NCBI RefSeq assembly: GCF_015706575.1
Contig: NW_024037062.1
Location: 616,811 to 680,810 of the forward strand
Origin: Patiria miniata
Lineage: Eukaryota; Echinodermata; Asteroidea; Valvatida; Asterinidae
Direction of reading: 5' to 3'
Length of the DNA stretch: 64,000 nt
Below the pieces are notes generated by a model. It was given only the letters and a program-made list of their open reading frames with translations. It ran no database searches and was not told where the DNA came from. This document shows positions 1-10,860 of this stretch, one piece after another (the stretch's first letter is position 1; the number at the start of each line of letters is the position of its first letter). Made by a program: the position numbers and the translations under genes.

Positions 1-209
1 GATCTGTCGACCTCTTTTATTCCAGTGACCTCTGTCCCACATATATCCAGATCTCTCATTGTCAATCTGGGCCACACAAATATTTCAAAAGGATTAGCAT
101 CAAAATACATATCTTTGTGATTTTGTTGGAACAGAAAATGAAACCTGCTACCTACGGTAAAAGGGTGGGGGAGGGATTTCTTAGCTGTACAGTAACTGCA
201 TGTACATGT

Positions 210-437
210 GGGCAATTCCACGGTTACTCACGTTACATTTTTGATGTACTTTTGAGTTTCCTTGGGCTGTAATTACCTTACTGAAAAGGTTTAATAACTG
301 TTATCCCCATGGTAGATAGAGTAGACCTAGACCTACCTAAGCACCATAGATGACATCCAGAAAAATGTGTTATGTATGATAAACGAGACGCACAAAATCG
401 GTTACTCACGTTACATTTTCGTAACCGTGGAATTGCC
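210..437. mobile_element. Small inverted-repeat element with GGGCAATTCCAC ends
   Basis: The left end reads GGGCAATTCCACGG and the right end CCGTGGAATTGCC (last base missing). The motif CGGTTACTCACGTTACATTT occurs at about 220 and 399. The ends resemble those of the element at 53251-55222. No target duplication is visible. Confidence 0.65.
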
Positions 438-799
438 AATATCTATTTCTATGTATCTTTTTAAGTTAACCCTAACAGAACTCAACCCATCAAACTCCAA
501 CAGCATGTTTTGTTGGAATCTGTCAGGATGGGTACAGTACCCCTAAACTGACAGTCTTTTACATTGGGTTGGCACATCTCAAGAATCAAAGTCAGAAATA
601 TGTGTGTGCAGTTTCCCATATGGTGTTGGAATTTGTAAGGATGGGTATGGTTCCTAGTAAATCATGCTAGGGAGTCAGGGTTTTAATGTAGTTTAGATTA
701 TCAGAGAATGAAATTATATTTTGAGTGTTGAAATTTAATTTACATATTGTATCATCAAAGCAGATTGTTATTCATAGAAAAACACCATTTTCACTGAAT
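438..799. other. No gene or repeat recognised
   Basis: AT-rich presumed SH2D4 intron. No open frame, splice pair or repeat structure stands out. Confidence 0.4.
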
Positions 800-1319
800 T
801 TAAAGGGAATATACAACATTTGCAAACATCGAAAAGCAAAACTACCATTTTTTTTACGAAATACTTGCTAGGATGTTGGTAAATGACAGTCTAAAGCATC
901 CTGTAAAATTATGGCACCAAGTGTGAAGTCATTTTCAAGAAAAGTGGTATTTTGTATAAATTTCCAACGGTGGTCGGCTGACCACCATTGGAAAAACCTA
1001 ACTATTTTTCAACTACTGCTCCAAATTTACCAATTTTTTCAGTCCAAATTATTGGTTACATGTTCATGAACGGGTGCAGCTAGTTAGACTGGTTCCATTA
1101 TCTTACAATTTTCCGGCATCTATAAATGATCCATTTTATCTTTAGTGGAGTCAGGGAACCAGTCTACTTGAAATTTTTGTTTTTCTTTGTTTTTCCAGTA
1201 TTTTCGAACACAAAACTTCAATCATGTCAGTTAAACAATATTTGATCTATTATACTAACCTCTCAAATAGTTCATTTCTGAAAATTACAGCAAAAGCCAA
1301 TGATGTACATTCCCTTTAA
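800..1319 (+). mobile_element. TTAA-flanked MITE, family A
   Basis: The copy is bounded by TTAA and has inverted ends AGGGAATATACAACATTTGC and GCCAATGATGTACATTCCCT. Near the middle is a degenerate palindrome related to GGTCGGCCGACC. TTAA target sites and AGGG ends suit Kolobok-like transposons (inference). It is non-coding. Confidence 0.8.
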
Positions 1320-1779
1320 TTTGAAACATGTCAGTAGTCGGGTCTTGTTGCATATAGCTAGATAATTTTCCGCTTTGTTTCCTGCTTGCATCTCACAGCT
1401 GATATATTTGTGAGTACAGGAAAAGGAAATCTAACCTGTTGACTTTACATTCACATAACGGTACAATGCATGAGCATGTACAGACATGCTACAATAGGTG
1501 TACAAAATTTAACAATATGTGAATGCACTTTTAATTTGTTTTTATTGAAGTTTTCAGCAGGGTTGTTTGATTTAAATGTTGAAGATGACAAACAATTTTT
1601 TCGGATACTGAACTCTTACAAAGAAAAAAAATATATTTTAAAACAACTCGAATAAAATCTGATTTTGTTTCGTTTTTATTGAAAAATGAAAATATCTGGA
1701 TTTTTAACAACCGTGGTTTACAGTATTTCTTTATGATTATATTTTGTAAAGCTGATATTTTACTCTTTGGCTACACGAT

Positions 1780-2272
1780 CATTTGCAAACATGAAACAAA
1801 CAAAGCTACCAAATTGTTATGAAATTCCTTACTGGACTGTTACTGAATGACGGTCTTAAGCATCCTGTAAAATCATGGCACCCGGTGTGCTGACATTCTT
1901 AAGAAAAGTGCAATTTTTATATCAATTTCCAGCAAAGGTTGGCTGACCATCATTAAAAAAACTTGCTTTTTTAGTTAGTTCAATTTGTTTGCAATCGGTT
2001 ACGCATCCGTGATTGGTGCAAGCCAGCTGGTCTGGTTCCCTGACCTTACAATTCTGCAACATCTATAAATTGCTCTGTTTTGTCAGAAGTAGGGTCAATT
2101 AGGAACCAGACTACAAGAACAGAATTTTTTCTTGGTTTTTCCATCATCTATATGAACACAACGCTTTAAACGGGTCAGTGTAACAATGTTTGCCATGAAA
2201 TAGGCTACCAATCTCCAAATCCATCCATTTCTGAAAATTACAGCAAAAGCAAATGTTGTATATTACCTTTAA
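1780..2272 (+). mobile_element. MITE family A, diverged copy
   Basis: It aligns along its length with 800-1319 (ATTTGCAAACAT start, CTGGTTCCCTGACC midsection, AGCAAAAGCAAATGTTGTAT end) but has lost the first bases of its left end. Confidence 0.75.
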
Positions 2273-2461
2273 AATGTTGGCTTTTTAGAGTTCTTAACTA
2301 GTTCACTTGGCGACTTAAGATAAGTCTTTGTTTTATTGCAACACTGACCAGATATGCAACATACCACATTTCAGTGTGTTTTATATTTAGTCTTACCGTA
2401 TTTCAAAGCATTTATTTCATAAGGAATTGATTTATATTTCCAATTTAAACTTTTCGGACAG

Positions 2462-2618
2462 TGAGAAGATCGAAGCGTGCTGACACTGAGCGTAGTCAGA
2501 GAGCGCGATGGGCTCGGGAGGAAATCCGACGATCAAGACTTAGTGGAAACTTTGAAAATCTAACGTTGGATGAGATATACAAACAAGGGCTAGCACCTGA
2601 GGAGAAACCTATTATAAG
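2462..2618 (+). CDS. SH2D4: SH2D4 exon: basic helical region
   Basis: The exon follows a pyrimidine-rich tract ending in ACAG and closes at AG/GTAGGC. It starts with two bases of a split codon, has 51 full codons and ends with two bases (AG) of a split Arg or Ser codon. The translation runs from RRSKRADTER through AREEIRRSRLSGNFENLTL to EEKPII, a charged, probably helical segment matching the region before the SH2 domain in SH2D4A. Confidence 0.8.
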
Positions 2619-4335
2619 GTAGGCTGTTAAGGATTGATGTATTTTTGGCTGTGGTTTTGTGTTTTTAGCTGAAAGGACCCATGCAATGTAGTTTTTGTAA
2701 TGCAATCCTTGAAATTGCATCTTGGTGTCCCATTTAACCTTATTTTCAATTTTCGTTTTTCCATTTTCAAGGGTATTTTGGTGCTTTTTTGTTTCATGCT
2801 AATTGCAAAATTTCCATATTCATGAGCAAAACTGTGATGTCATTCACGCAGGAACCTCAATGTTACAGCTATTTCAGCACAAAAAGTCGCCAGGATTTTG
2901 AATATTTTGCTGTTGTAAATTTTCTTTTTCTTTGGTGATTAGTTGTTGTGTCAGTACATGGCAGAAAGCCAACGAGCAAACTTTTCTCACAAAATGTTTT
3001 CAATGAGCAACTTTTGGGTTCACAAATTGAACAGAAAACCCCCTAAACTGAACAGTGTCTTCCTGAAATGACATCACAGCAACAGCGCCCTCAGTTGTCC
3101 GGAAAAGCATAGACAATTTTAAATGTTTAAAGAAGTACATACTTTTCAAAATGATTTACCAAAAAGGGATGTCAAATTGTTTTCATACATTTAAGAGGAG
3201 TACAAAGTTGCACAAAAAGTATTTTTAAGAAAAATTCATCGCACGCCTCTTTAAGTGTGCTGTGGTAAAAAGTCATAGCCACAGACAACATTCGGGTATT
3301 TTATGGCTATGGCCTTGGTTATGGCCATGTTCTAACTATAAAGAATAGCCAAAGCCATGCACAATATTCAGATATTTTGTGGCTAGAATTTTTATAAATT
3401 ACAATTGTCACGCAATGGTAAATAGCTCAAGCCGTAGAAAAAATAAACTATATTTGCAGCCATGGCTTTAGTTATAGCCATTGTCGCACTGTGAATAGCT
3501 ATAGCCTTAGACAACATTTTGGTATATTACGACTAAGGCTTTGGTTGTTGCCATTGTCTCACTGTGGTGAATAGTCACAGCCGTATGCCATTGTCAAACT
3601 ATTGTGTTTGGCGGTAGCCATGGAGTACTGTGGTGAGTTGCAAAAACTATAAACATGATAAACGATACTTTTTTTCATTTAGAAATCACATTTCTAACAC
3701 AGTTCGCTCTGCTTCATTTCACATCCGCAACATAGGAAAGATCCGAAAATATCTTGATCGCGCTTCCACAGAACAGATTGTCCACTCCTTTGTTACATCT
3801 CGTCTTGATATGGGAAACTCACTTTTATTTGGGCTTCCAGATGTTCAGCTATCCCGCCTCCAACGCCTACAAAACACTGCTGCACGTGTGGTCACTTTAA
3901 CGACAAAACACTCCCATATAAAACCTGTCCTTTTGGATCTTCACTGGCTCCCAATATCGTCTAGAATCATCTACAAACTGATGCTCATTGTCTTCAAAGC
4001 ACTTAATGGGCAAGCACCTGCGTACATCCTGGACATGCTCAATATATACAAACCATCTCGCAATCTTCGATCTGGAAATAAATATCTTCTTCAAGAAGTC
4101 AAATCTCATCGTACCTGGGGGGACAGATCTTTCTCTGTTGCAGCACCACATCTCTGGAATCAACTACCTCTTCATATCAAAACCTCCACTTCTATTCACT
4201 CATTCAAAACATCTCTCAAAACACACCTCATGTCGAAAGATCCGTTTTTTTCGTAATTAAACTGATTTTGTTTTGTTTCGTTTTCATTGTAATAGCGCCC
4301 TGAGCACCTTGGTGGATATGTGCGCTTTATAAAAC

Positions 4336-4366
<31 letters not shown>

Positions 4367-7300
4367 GACCGGCCAGTGGCATGCCTAGACCATCGCAGCC
4401 AGTCAACAGAAACGACGTCGTTACTTGGTATAAGGATGATCAGTATCGCAAGCAAGCAGGGATCAGTGTGGATATCAACGGCAGCAGGCCTGCCAAATGG
4501 TTCCATGGTGAGTACCGGTACAGTCAACTCCGGCGAAAGCCAAGTTCGGGCAAGGACCATTAGTCGACTAGTGGTTGATTTGTGACGTACCTTACGCCTG
4601 CGCACTAATAGCAAAGTGCGAACGTCTCTAGTCAAACACTGGTCAAAATGTCATTGCAAAACTTCTGGATCCTGGCTCTCTGCTAGCGTTATGAATGCGC
4701 GCAGCTATTGGTTACCAGCGAAGTAACCAACCCCAGTAGGCTGGTTCCAAATAGTCGACTAGCGTAGTCAACCATCGTCGACTAGACAGAGTTCGGGCAA
4801 GCGTTAGTCGACCAATGGTTAACTATAGTCCTTGCGCGAACTTGCCCATCATCGGCACTCTCGGGACCCGAGAATTTGCGACAACTTACGCGAATGCCGA
4901 CATCTGCTGTAAATCGTCATTTTGCCGACTTACATGAATGGTCTTTTGCACACACGATTCACTGCACTAATTGGCTTCGATTTACCCCGGTTTATCTCCT
5001 TAATGCTTGAGTTGAATCCAGCAAATTAATCCTCGAATTGTATCATCACGTTTGGGATATTGAAAGTGGAGACCACGTGTACAAAGTACGTGCACAGTAA
5101 CAAATTAAATGCGTGCGTGGTCCGGTATACCACGCACGCATTGACTGCAGCACTAGTCATTCAATAAGACGACCCCCAAAATGGACAGAGCGCATGTGTT
5201 CAGACGAGAGGGGGTACTGGTATTGATATGCTCACGATGCACATGCGATGTATGCAGTAGGACACCCTTTTGCGACACTGATGCATGCAGCGATCACGGG
5301 CCGTGCCAAACCACTTTTCACTCGACACTTCTTGCCAACTGCAGTACAGGAAGTCGATGTTTTGAATGCCAACTTACACAAAGGAGTTTGTAATGCTTTT
5401 TATGGAAAGGGGACCGAGAGTAACACGACGACTTGAGCGAAATGGCGACTTATAAAAGCCGATTAAGAAATTAAAAATTCAATGGAAATGCATTACGGAC
5501 AATCGGGACTTAATTCAGACGGCCGACTTGAGCGATTTGACGAGTTGTGCGATGTCAGTTTGGCCGGAGTTTTAGATCACAAGTCAATCACAAGTCATAT
5601 CAGTCCCAAGTCACCCTATAAGCTATTCAATGAAATGTGATAGAGGCATTCCTTTGCTATTGTTCAACCCCAGTTCTTGTGACTAGCCTTGTGTATTAAC
5701 TTAACCCTAACCGTCCCAAAACCTCCAAAAACTTCTTTGCAAAATGGAGGATTTTGCAGGCTATACAGCAAAAATGTGTGGCTGATTTTTGATGGACTGT
5801 GTCGAGGTCTTGGGCCGGACCTTGTGTTGTTCATGCTCAGCTGTGCATAAATTCTATGCCGCCTAGATTATACTTGAAATCCTCCGCACTGCTCCAGGAT
5901 GTCACTGGCTCGGCCTCAACATATTGACAGTGATTGCTGGAGGATTTTGCAGGATTGAGGCAGTGGTCACCCCTCCCATGACCACATTCAAGAAATAAAC
6001 GGAAAATCCACTCATTCACAGACAGAAGCATGGAATATTAACGACCATAATTACAAAACAGTTTGTCCGATTGAATTAAAATTTGTAAATATAGACTAAG
6101 CATTAGTGTTTCTACTACATGTACATGTACTTGCCTACCAAAGTTTGTGAAATCGATCATTGCATTTCTGAGATCAAAAAGGGGTGTAGGTCTGTATTGG
6201 CGAACAAATCCTGGCGTTGTACTTTATTGCTTTGAACTAGACGTGTTGTACTACATGTAAAAAAAAAAAAAAAGCCTTATTGTTGATCCTAAATAACTCT
6301 GTTGTTTACCAATGGAATTACATGTAAATCAAAATTTCAGATCATGTACACAAGGCATGACAAATGTTATGGAGCGAGTTTCATCAGCTTTGTGCAAGAG
6401 GGTGAGATTTAAACGCCGTCCGAAAAAAAAATACTCACTTTTAGAATGTCGATACAGCGCTGGAGACGGTGGCGGAAGGCACATGCTGTTGCTGAGAGTT
6501 TTTGAAGGAATACAGGATCACCCCTGCTGTCATTGCCCACCTCCTCGATCGTGTGTTGTGCCAAACGATGGAGGAGGTGTGCAATGACATCAGGGGTGAT
6601 CCTGCATTCCTTCAGAAGCTTTCAGCTGCAGCACGCGCCTTCCGCCACCGCCGTCAGCATTGGAAGACATCAAGTCAAAATGGCAGATTCTAAAACTGAT
6701 ATTTTTTCCGTATGGCGTTTAAATCTCACCCTCTTGCACAAAGCTGATGAAACTCGCTCCATAAATTTGTCATGCTTGTTTACATGACCTGAGATTTTGG
6801 TTTAATTTCATTGGTAAATGACAAAGAGTTATTTAGGATCAAAAGTAGGACATGGTTTTATCAACAGATAGTATCTGTACCCATTTCTATTTAGGAGTCA
6901 TCCCGCGCGAGAGAGCCAACGAACTCCTCCAAGACAAGAAACCAGGCTCTTTCTTAGTCCGAGTCTCGGAGAAGGTCTGGGGTTACGTCTTGTCCTACCG
7001 AGCTCACGATGATAAAGTCAAGCATTTCCTCATCGACGCGTCGGGGGAGACGTATCAGTTCTTCGGGGCTGACCCCTCCCAGCAACACTCCGTCCATAAC
7101 AGGCTGGGGGATCTCATCACTTATCACAAGGTAAAATTGTTTTGATTACTGTTAAAGGGAAGATACAACATTTGCAAACATCACAAAACGAAATGATCAA
7201 ATTATCAGAAAATACTTTACTGGATTGTTAGGGAATGACAGTCTCAAGCATCCTGTAAAATCGTGGCTCCTGGTGTGCTGACATTTTCAAGAAAAGTGGT

Positions 7301-8548
7301 ATTTTCCCAACGCTGGTCGGCCGACCAGCGTTGGAGAAAACTGGCTTTTTTCAAAAGCTGCTCCTAATTTTTCATAATTAGTTATTCCGCGTTTTCTTTT
7401 CAATTGATAACACACCCGTGAAGGGGTACAAGTCTGCTAGACTGATTCTCTGACTTTACAATTTCCCAAGGTCTATAAATTCTCTGTTTCATCTTTAGTG
7501 GGGTCAGGGAACCAGACTGCAAGAACATGAATGGTTTTCTTTGTTTTTCCAGCATCTACAAGCCCAAAACGTGAAACAAGTCACATACTAATCCTCCAAA
7601 TCCATTTATTTCTGAAAATTGCAGCAAAAGCAAATGTTGTACATTGCCTTTAAGCCTATCCTGAATAAACGGAATACCCAAATATTTGATTAACCACCAA
7701 ATATCTGAATAACATTTTTGTCTCGTCCTAAACAAAGTTTTATGAGACACCAGTCCTAACTGCTGTAAGACCATAGACCCGTATGTTAAAGTTTTGAAAA
7801 ACATGTATAATTTCTGCATGCTTTCATGGATTTTGATAGCCTTGGTCAAGGCGTTCACCATTATTCGTCCGTATGATATTTCGGCAGCATATCCTCGCCG
7901 CGCGCTGACTGACAGCTCGAACAGTGACCTCATGCGGCCACTGTTTATATGCAAATCATTTGGACCGAGACTACGCCTTAATCCAATCGTCCATGTGAGG
8001 TTTTTGTGGTTGTGCTCATTTTGCTAATAGCCTATGACCTTAAACGTCGTTTTCTTATTGGTCGATCGTTGCGTGGAAACTTGCATAAAATTTAGCGCGC
8101 TGTGAAAGGTCATATATTGTGTGACATGTACTGCACAACAAATGTGGTTTCTGACACGTCCGCAAAAGGCAAATCGCTGCAAATAATTTGATGACGACAA
8201 AAAAAATGACTTTTTTAGAAGACAAAACATATAGGGATTGACCGCTGAAAAAGGCGACACACGCGAACTGAGGATCACTTATTCGTGATGAGACTCGAAA
8301 ATACCTGGTACGGGAAACACAAGTTGAAATGATTCATTACTGCTCTGTTCCAGCTTAGTTTCAAAAGGTAAACATTGCACTTCAGTTTTTTTCACCTTTT
8401 AGTCTGGTTTCTCTGAATCCAACAGGTCATACCAATCTCAGAGCACGGCAAGGAAATCCTGAGGGAACCATGCGGGCAGGAGGGTCCGGTACCAGACTAC
8501 TTTGATCTCTTCGAGGACGTTGGGAAAGGCCAGTCCACATCATTATAA
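2462..8548 (+). CDS. SH2D4: SH2 domain-containing protein 4-like (SH2D4A/B family), C-terminal 217 residues in four exons; 5' part outside window
   Basis: The coding exons are 2462-2618, 4368-4507, 6895-7130 and 8426-8548; phases match at every junction and all introns are GT-AG. In order the product has a basic, Arg/Glu-rich helical stretch (AREEIRRSR), a linker with a tryptophan (VVTWYKDD) like the IIRWFKEE segment of vertebrate SH2D4A, then an SH2 domain that opens with KWFHG, carries GSFLVRVSE (the Arg of FLVR binds phosphotyrosine) and KHFLIDASGE, and finally a tail, VPDYFDLFED, close to the family's usual end LPDYLELFE. Known members are cytoplasmic adaptors without catalytic activity. 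The start codon and first exons are not in the window; nothing coding was seen in 1-2461. Two introns are invaded by mobile DNA close to exons (LINE tail at 4343-4366, foldback ending at 6849). Family assignment is firm; choosing 4A or 4B is not possible, as an invertebrate pre-duplication copy is likely. Confidence 0.9.
2619..3254 (+). other. SH2D4 intron, nothing recognised
   Basis: AT-rich intronic sequence without a coding signal or an obvious repeat. Confidence 0.4.
3255..3640. repeat. Degenerate tandem repeat of GGCTATGGCC-type words
   Basis: About three diverged units of roughly 110-130 bp carry words such as GGCTATGGCCTTGGTTATGG and ACAACATTCGGGTATTTTA. It sits directly before the LINE fragment. 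Confidence 0.6.
3652..4366 (+). mobile_element. 5'-truncated non-LTR retrotransposon (L2/CR1-like) with TTA-repeat tail
   Basis: A continuous frame to the stop after 4256 encodes the C-terminal part of a reverse transcriptase: LQRLQNTAARVV, LHWLPISSRIIYKLML, KALNGQAPAYI, GDRSFSVAAPHLWNQLP and FKTSLKTHL. It is followed by a 3' tail (AGCGCCCTGAGCACCTTGG, TGCGCTTTATAAAAC) and (TTA)n. The polymerase active-site region is absent, so it is a dead fragment, although this part of the frame is unbroken, suggesting moderate age. Its tail runs to the splice acceptor of the SH2D4 exon at 4368. Confidence 0.88.
4368..4507 (+). CDS. SH2D4: SH2D4 exon: linker and start of the SH2 domain
   Basis: The exon uses the acceptor TTATTAG/ACC and the donor CATG/GTGAGT. 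It encodes a linker (MPRPSQPVNRNDVVTWYKDD) and the SH2 opening KWFHG, the Gly codon being split. A second acceptor, GGCCAG/TGG at 4375-4376, is nine bases downstream and keeps the frame, removing three residues. The first acceptor lies at the end of a LINE-derived TTA repeat. Confidence 0.85.
4540..4846. mobile_element. Inverted-repeat MITE with AGTCGAC words
   Basis: The ends are CAAGTTCGGGCAAGGAC and, inverted, GTCCTTGCGCGAACTTG. TAGTCGACTAG-type palindromes repeat inside. It begins about 30 bp after the exon donor at 4508. Confidence 0.6.
5108..5141. repeat. Hairpin with 14-bp perfect arms
   Basis: The arms AATGCGTGCGTGGT and ACCACGCACGCATT flank a short loop. The surrounding intron (4847-5740) shows nothing else recognisable. 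Confidence 0.6.
5738..5996. repeat. Interspersed repeat with GGAGGATTTTGCAGG ends
   Basis: The motif GGAGGATTTTGCAGG occurs near both ends, and the interior (GTCTTGGGCCGGACCTTGTG, CTCCAGGATGTCACTGGCTC) is matched in reverse at 24573-24862. No coding capacity was seen. Confidence 0.65.
6275..6849. mobile_element. Foldback element just upstream of the SH2 exon
   Basis: Arms of about 250 bp are inverted copies: GATCCTAAATAACTC on the left returns as GAGTTATTTAGGATC on the right, and GGAGCGAGTTTCATCAGCTT returns as AAGCTGATGAAACTCGCTCC. The centre contains ATGGAGGAGGTG and its inverse. It ends 45 bp before the exon at 6895. Confidence 0.8.
6895..7130 (+). CDS. SH2D4: SH2D4 exon: core of the SH2 domain
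   Basis: The acceptor is TATTTAG/GAG and the donor CACAAG/GTAAAA. The 78 full codons contain RERANELLQDKKPGSFLVRV, including the FLVR phosphotyrosine-binding arginine, the strand KHFLIDASGE and the end of the fold GDLITYHK. It is the best conserved exon of the gene and is GC-richer than its surroundings. A foldback transposon ends 45 bp before it. Confidence 0.93.
7152..7653 (+). mobile_element. MITE family A copy in the last SH2D4 intron
   Basis: TTAA-bounded, with the family ends AGGGAAGATACAACATTTGC and CAAATGTTGTACATTGCCT. The central palindrome CTGGTCGGCCGACCAG is intact. Confidence 0.82.
7654..8425 (+). other. SH2D4 last intron, remainder: no feature recognised
   Basis: AT-rich with scattered CpG-containing words. 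No coding or repeat structure was identified. Confidence 0.4.
8426..8548 (+). CDS. SH2D4: SH2D4 terminal coding exon
   Basis: The exon follows CCAACAG and runs 40 codons to the stop TAA at 8546-8548. It contains VIPISEHGKEIL, a CGQEG motif and VPDYFDLFED, which match the last residues of vertebrate SH2D4A; nine extra residues ending QSTSL follow. Confidence 0.9.
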   Translation, partial: VIPISEHGKEILREPCGQEGPVPDYFDLFEDVGKGQSTSL

Positions 8549-8692
8549 GATGTGATTCCTCAGTGGCCTTGCATTATGAGAGTTTCATTGTTTTAAATTT
8601 GATATATATGTGCTATTTATGTAGTATTGTCGTGTGATGATACTGTTAACACCTGCTTTGCATTACTACGCTTTCAGTCTGTTTCATACATA

Positions 8693-9135
8693 CAGCTATA
8701 TTAAATTACTAGAGCGCTAACTCCTCATTCTTGCGCATGGAGACGCTTTGAAGTCGCTCTGGGCGCAGATATTTTCAATTCATGTGCGTGTTTGTAGAAC
8801 ACAATGAAATTAGATGGATTGAATTTTGAAAGTGTACTCTAAATGCAACGCGCCAAGTAGAACGTACGCAAACTTCTTACGCATGTTACGGTTAAAAAAA
8901 TAACACGGTTAATCAAGGCTGCAGCGGATACGCACACGCGTTGCCGTGTTTGCGTAGAGCAAAATGACACGCTCATTTGCTGATCGTGTGTTTCGTTTTT
9001 TGGCGTATCTATATAAATAGACGTACAAAATACGTACAAAATGTCTAGTTCTCCATAGCTTTGTGTAAAAACATGGATGCGCCCAGCAGGCATCACTTTG
9101 TACATGATTTAGCGCTCTAGTAATTTAATATAGCT
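8693..9135. mobile_element. Element with 27-bp perfect terminal inverted repeats
   Basis: The left end AGCTATATTAAATTACTAGA continuing to GCGCTAA is repeated perfectly inverted at 9109-9135. The interior is unlike other repeats here and codes for nothing evident. Confidence 0.8.
8700..8705 (+). terminator. Possible poly(A) signal ATTAAA for SH2D4
   Basis: This is the first ATTAAA or AATAAA after the SH2D4 stop codon, 152 bp downstream. It lies inside the left terminal inverted repeat of the element at 8693-9135, so if used, the gene's 3' end is supplied by that element. An AATAAA at 12708-12713 is a distant alternative. Assigned by position only. Confidence 0.25.
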
Positions 9136-10727
9136 CTATGGTTGCATGTCAGCCGAGTAGTTGGGCCTAGATTTTAAAATTGGCGTCAATTTCCAAAGGA
9201 CACAAACGGGAGTGAAAATGTGCATAGAAAAAAGTCTACTGCGCGTGCAGTTTTGCCCTGTGCGTGTGACTCCACATGTCCGTGCTGGTACACAGCAGAA
9301 CTATTGGCCGACACGTGGTAGTGTGCTCTGTTCAACATGCTCAATGGCTGAGATAACAGTTCTGTGAATCCTGCCCATTTCGAACAAACTAACCAGGTTG
9401 TTGTTTTCTACGCATTTTTCTTCCGCAAATCTTTCTTCTATTTTTTAACACTATTACGGTCAGAAAGTATATTTTGACAACTTCTTTAGTTTTCTACAAA
9501 AACCACTGCATACAGTATTTATATTTTATAACTTGCACGTCTGAAGAAATTGACTTCATCAAAAATTCTTGTTTTCATTGCATAATTTTTGTTTTATGAG
9601 CTTGCCTTGAGAATGCTGTTCTGAACTTTTAACAGCTCGGCCCAAAAAAATCTTGCATTAAAAAAATTAACTTTCAACAACTCAGACGACCTGTGTACTA
9701 ATATCAAACACAAGTCTATTTTGTACAACTTTGATATATTTATATGTTATCACCAAAAAATTAGTTGATTTTTGTACAGAAAACAGTATATAGAGGAAAA
9801 TCTATAATCTATGATGCGAAATGTTTCCAAAAACTTATGCAGAGGACACTTCACAAGTAGTTTTGTGTACGTGAAAATTAAACACACATCTATGCACACG
9901 ATAGAGTGTTCTGGTGTATGTAGGTTGAGAAAGCAGTACTTCATTTTATCACGTACTCATTAGAATTTAATTTAAGAGAAAAAGCTGAAGAAAATGTACA
10001 TTCAAAATATTGAAAGATGTAAAGCTAAAGTTGCAAAAGAAACAGTTGTTAGAATGGTACTCCTTGTTTGTTTGTTTGTTTTTCGGAGGAATTGTAATAT
10101 ATGTTTCCCCGGCTATTTTAAAACGTTTATCATTCGAATTCACCGTTTCTATATTCAAATATGTCCATTAACTTTGATTTAGTGCACTTCCAATGTTTAA
10201 TTTCGTCTTTTGTCAGACAATTTCAAATTCAGTTCAAGCAAATTTAAACAATGTGCTCATGTTTTCGTCCTGGAGTATTCAATTTCGTCTCGTCTACGAC
10301 AAACCTTGTTATTCAGAAATCAAATTCATCTAATTGATTTACATAAGACGAATTTGATCTCTGAATGCTGCCATTTGGCAACAGCTTTGACGAATTTGAT
10401 CTGTAATGTCGAATATTCTCAACCCGGTGACTAAAGAGGGTAACCAAACTTTAAAATTGAATAGTAGATGACTAAAATAGTTTTGGTAAAAGCTTGTGAA
10501 TTTTTTTCTCGGACGAAATTGAATGTTAGAGTTGGTGAATTTGAATGAAAAATTGTTTTACAGTAGCCAGGAAAACCTATACTTGTTATGTAACTTGAGT
10601 TGAATTGCCAGTAATATTGAGTTAAATTATAGATTTTATTGTGATTAAAAACAAAACAGTTCTTATTATTAACGAGAATGGTAGGGTAGGGAGACATTGC
10701 TACAGGGTCGTACATGACCCCAAACCC
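9136..10727. other. Intergenic DNA without recognised features
   Basis: AT-rich; only small imperfect inverted repeats (for example around GAATTTGATCT at 10310-10400) were seen. Confidence 0.4.
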
Positions 10728-10860
10728 CATGTTACCTTATCCTTCCCCAACAAATTTTGGTACATTTATGTTCTGGACCATGAGCAATCAATCTAGCTTT
10801 TTGTGACCAGAACATTTTGCCTCTAAATAGGAGTTGTGACATTAGGGAGATATTGAAATG
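10728..10860. repeat. Interspersed repeat, inverted partner at 34740-34865
   Basis: The words GACCATGAGCAATCAATCTA and TTGCCTCTAAATAGGAG occur here and, inverted, near 34790-34840, so both are copies of one element. Family unknown. Confidence 0.65.

Noticed and set aside
3897..4163. Minus-strand open frame
   Set aside because: Antisense shadow of the reverse-transcriptase fragment, which has clear homology on the plus strand.
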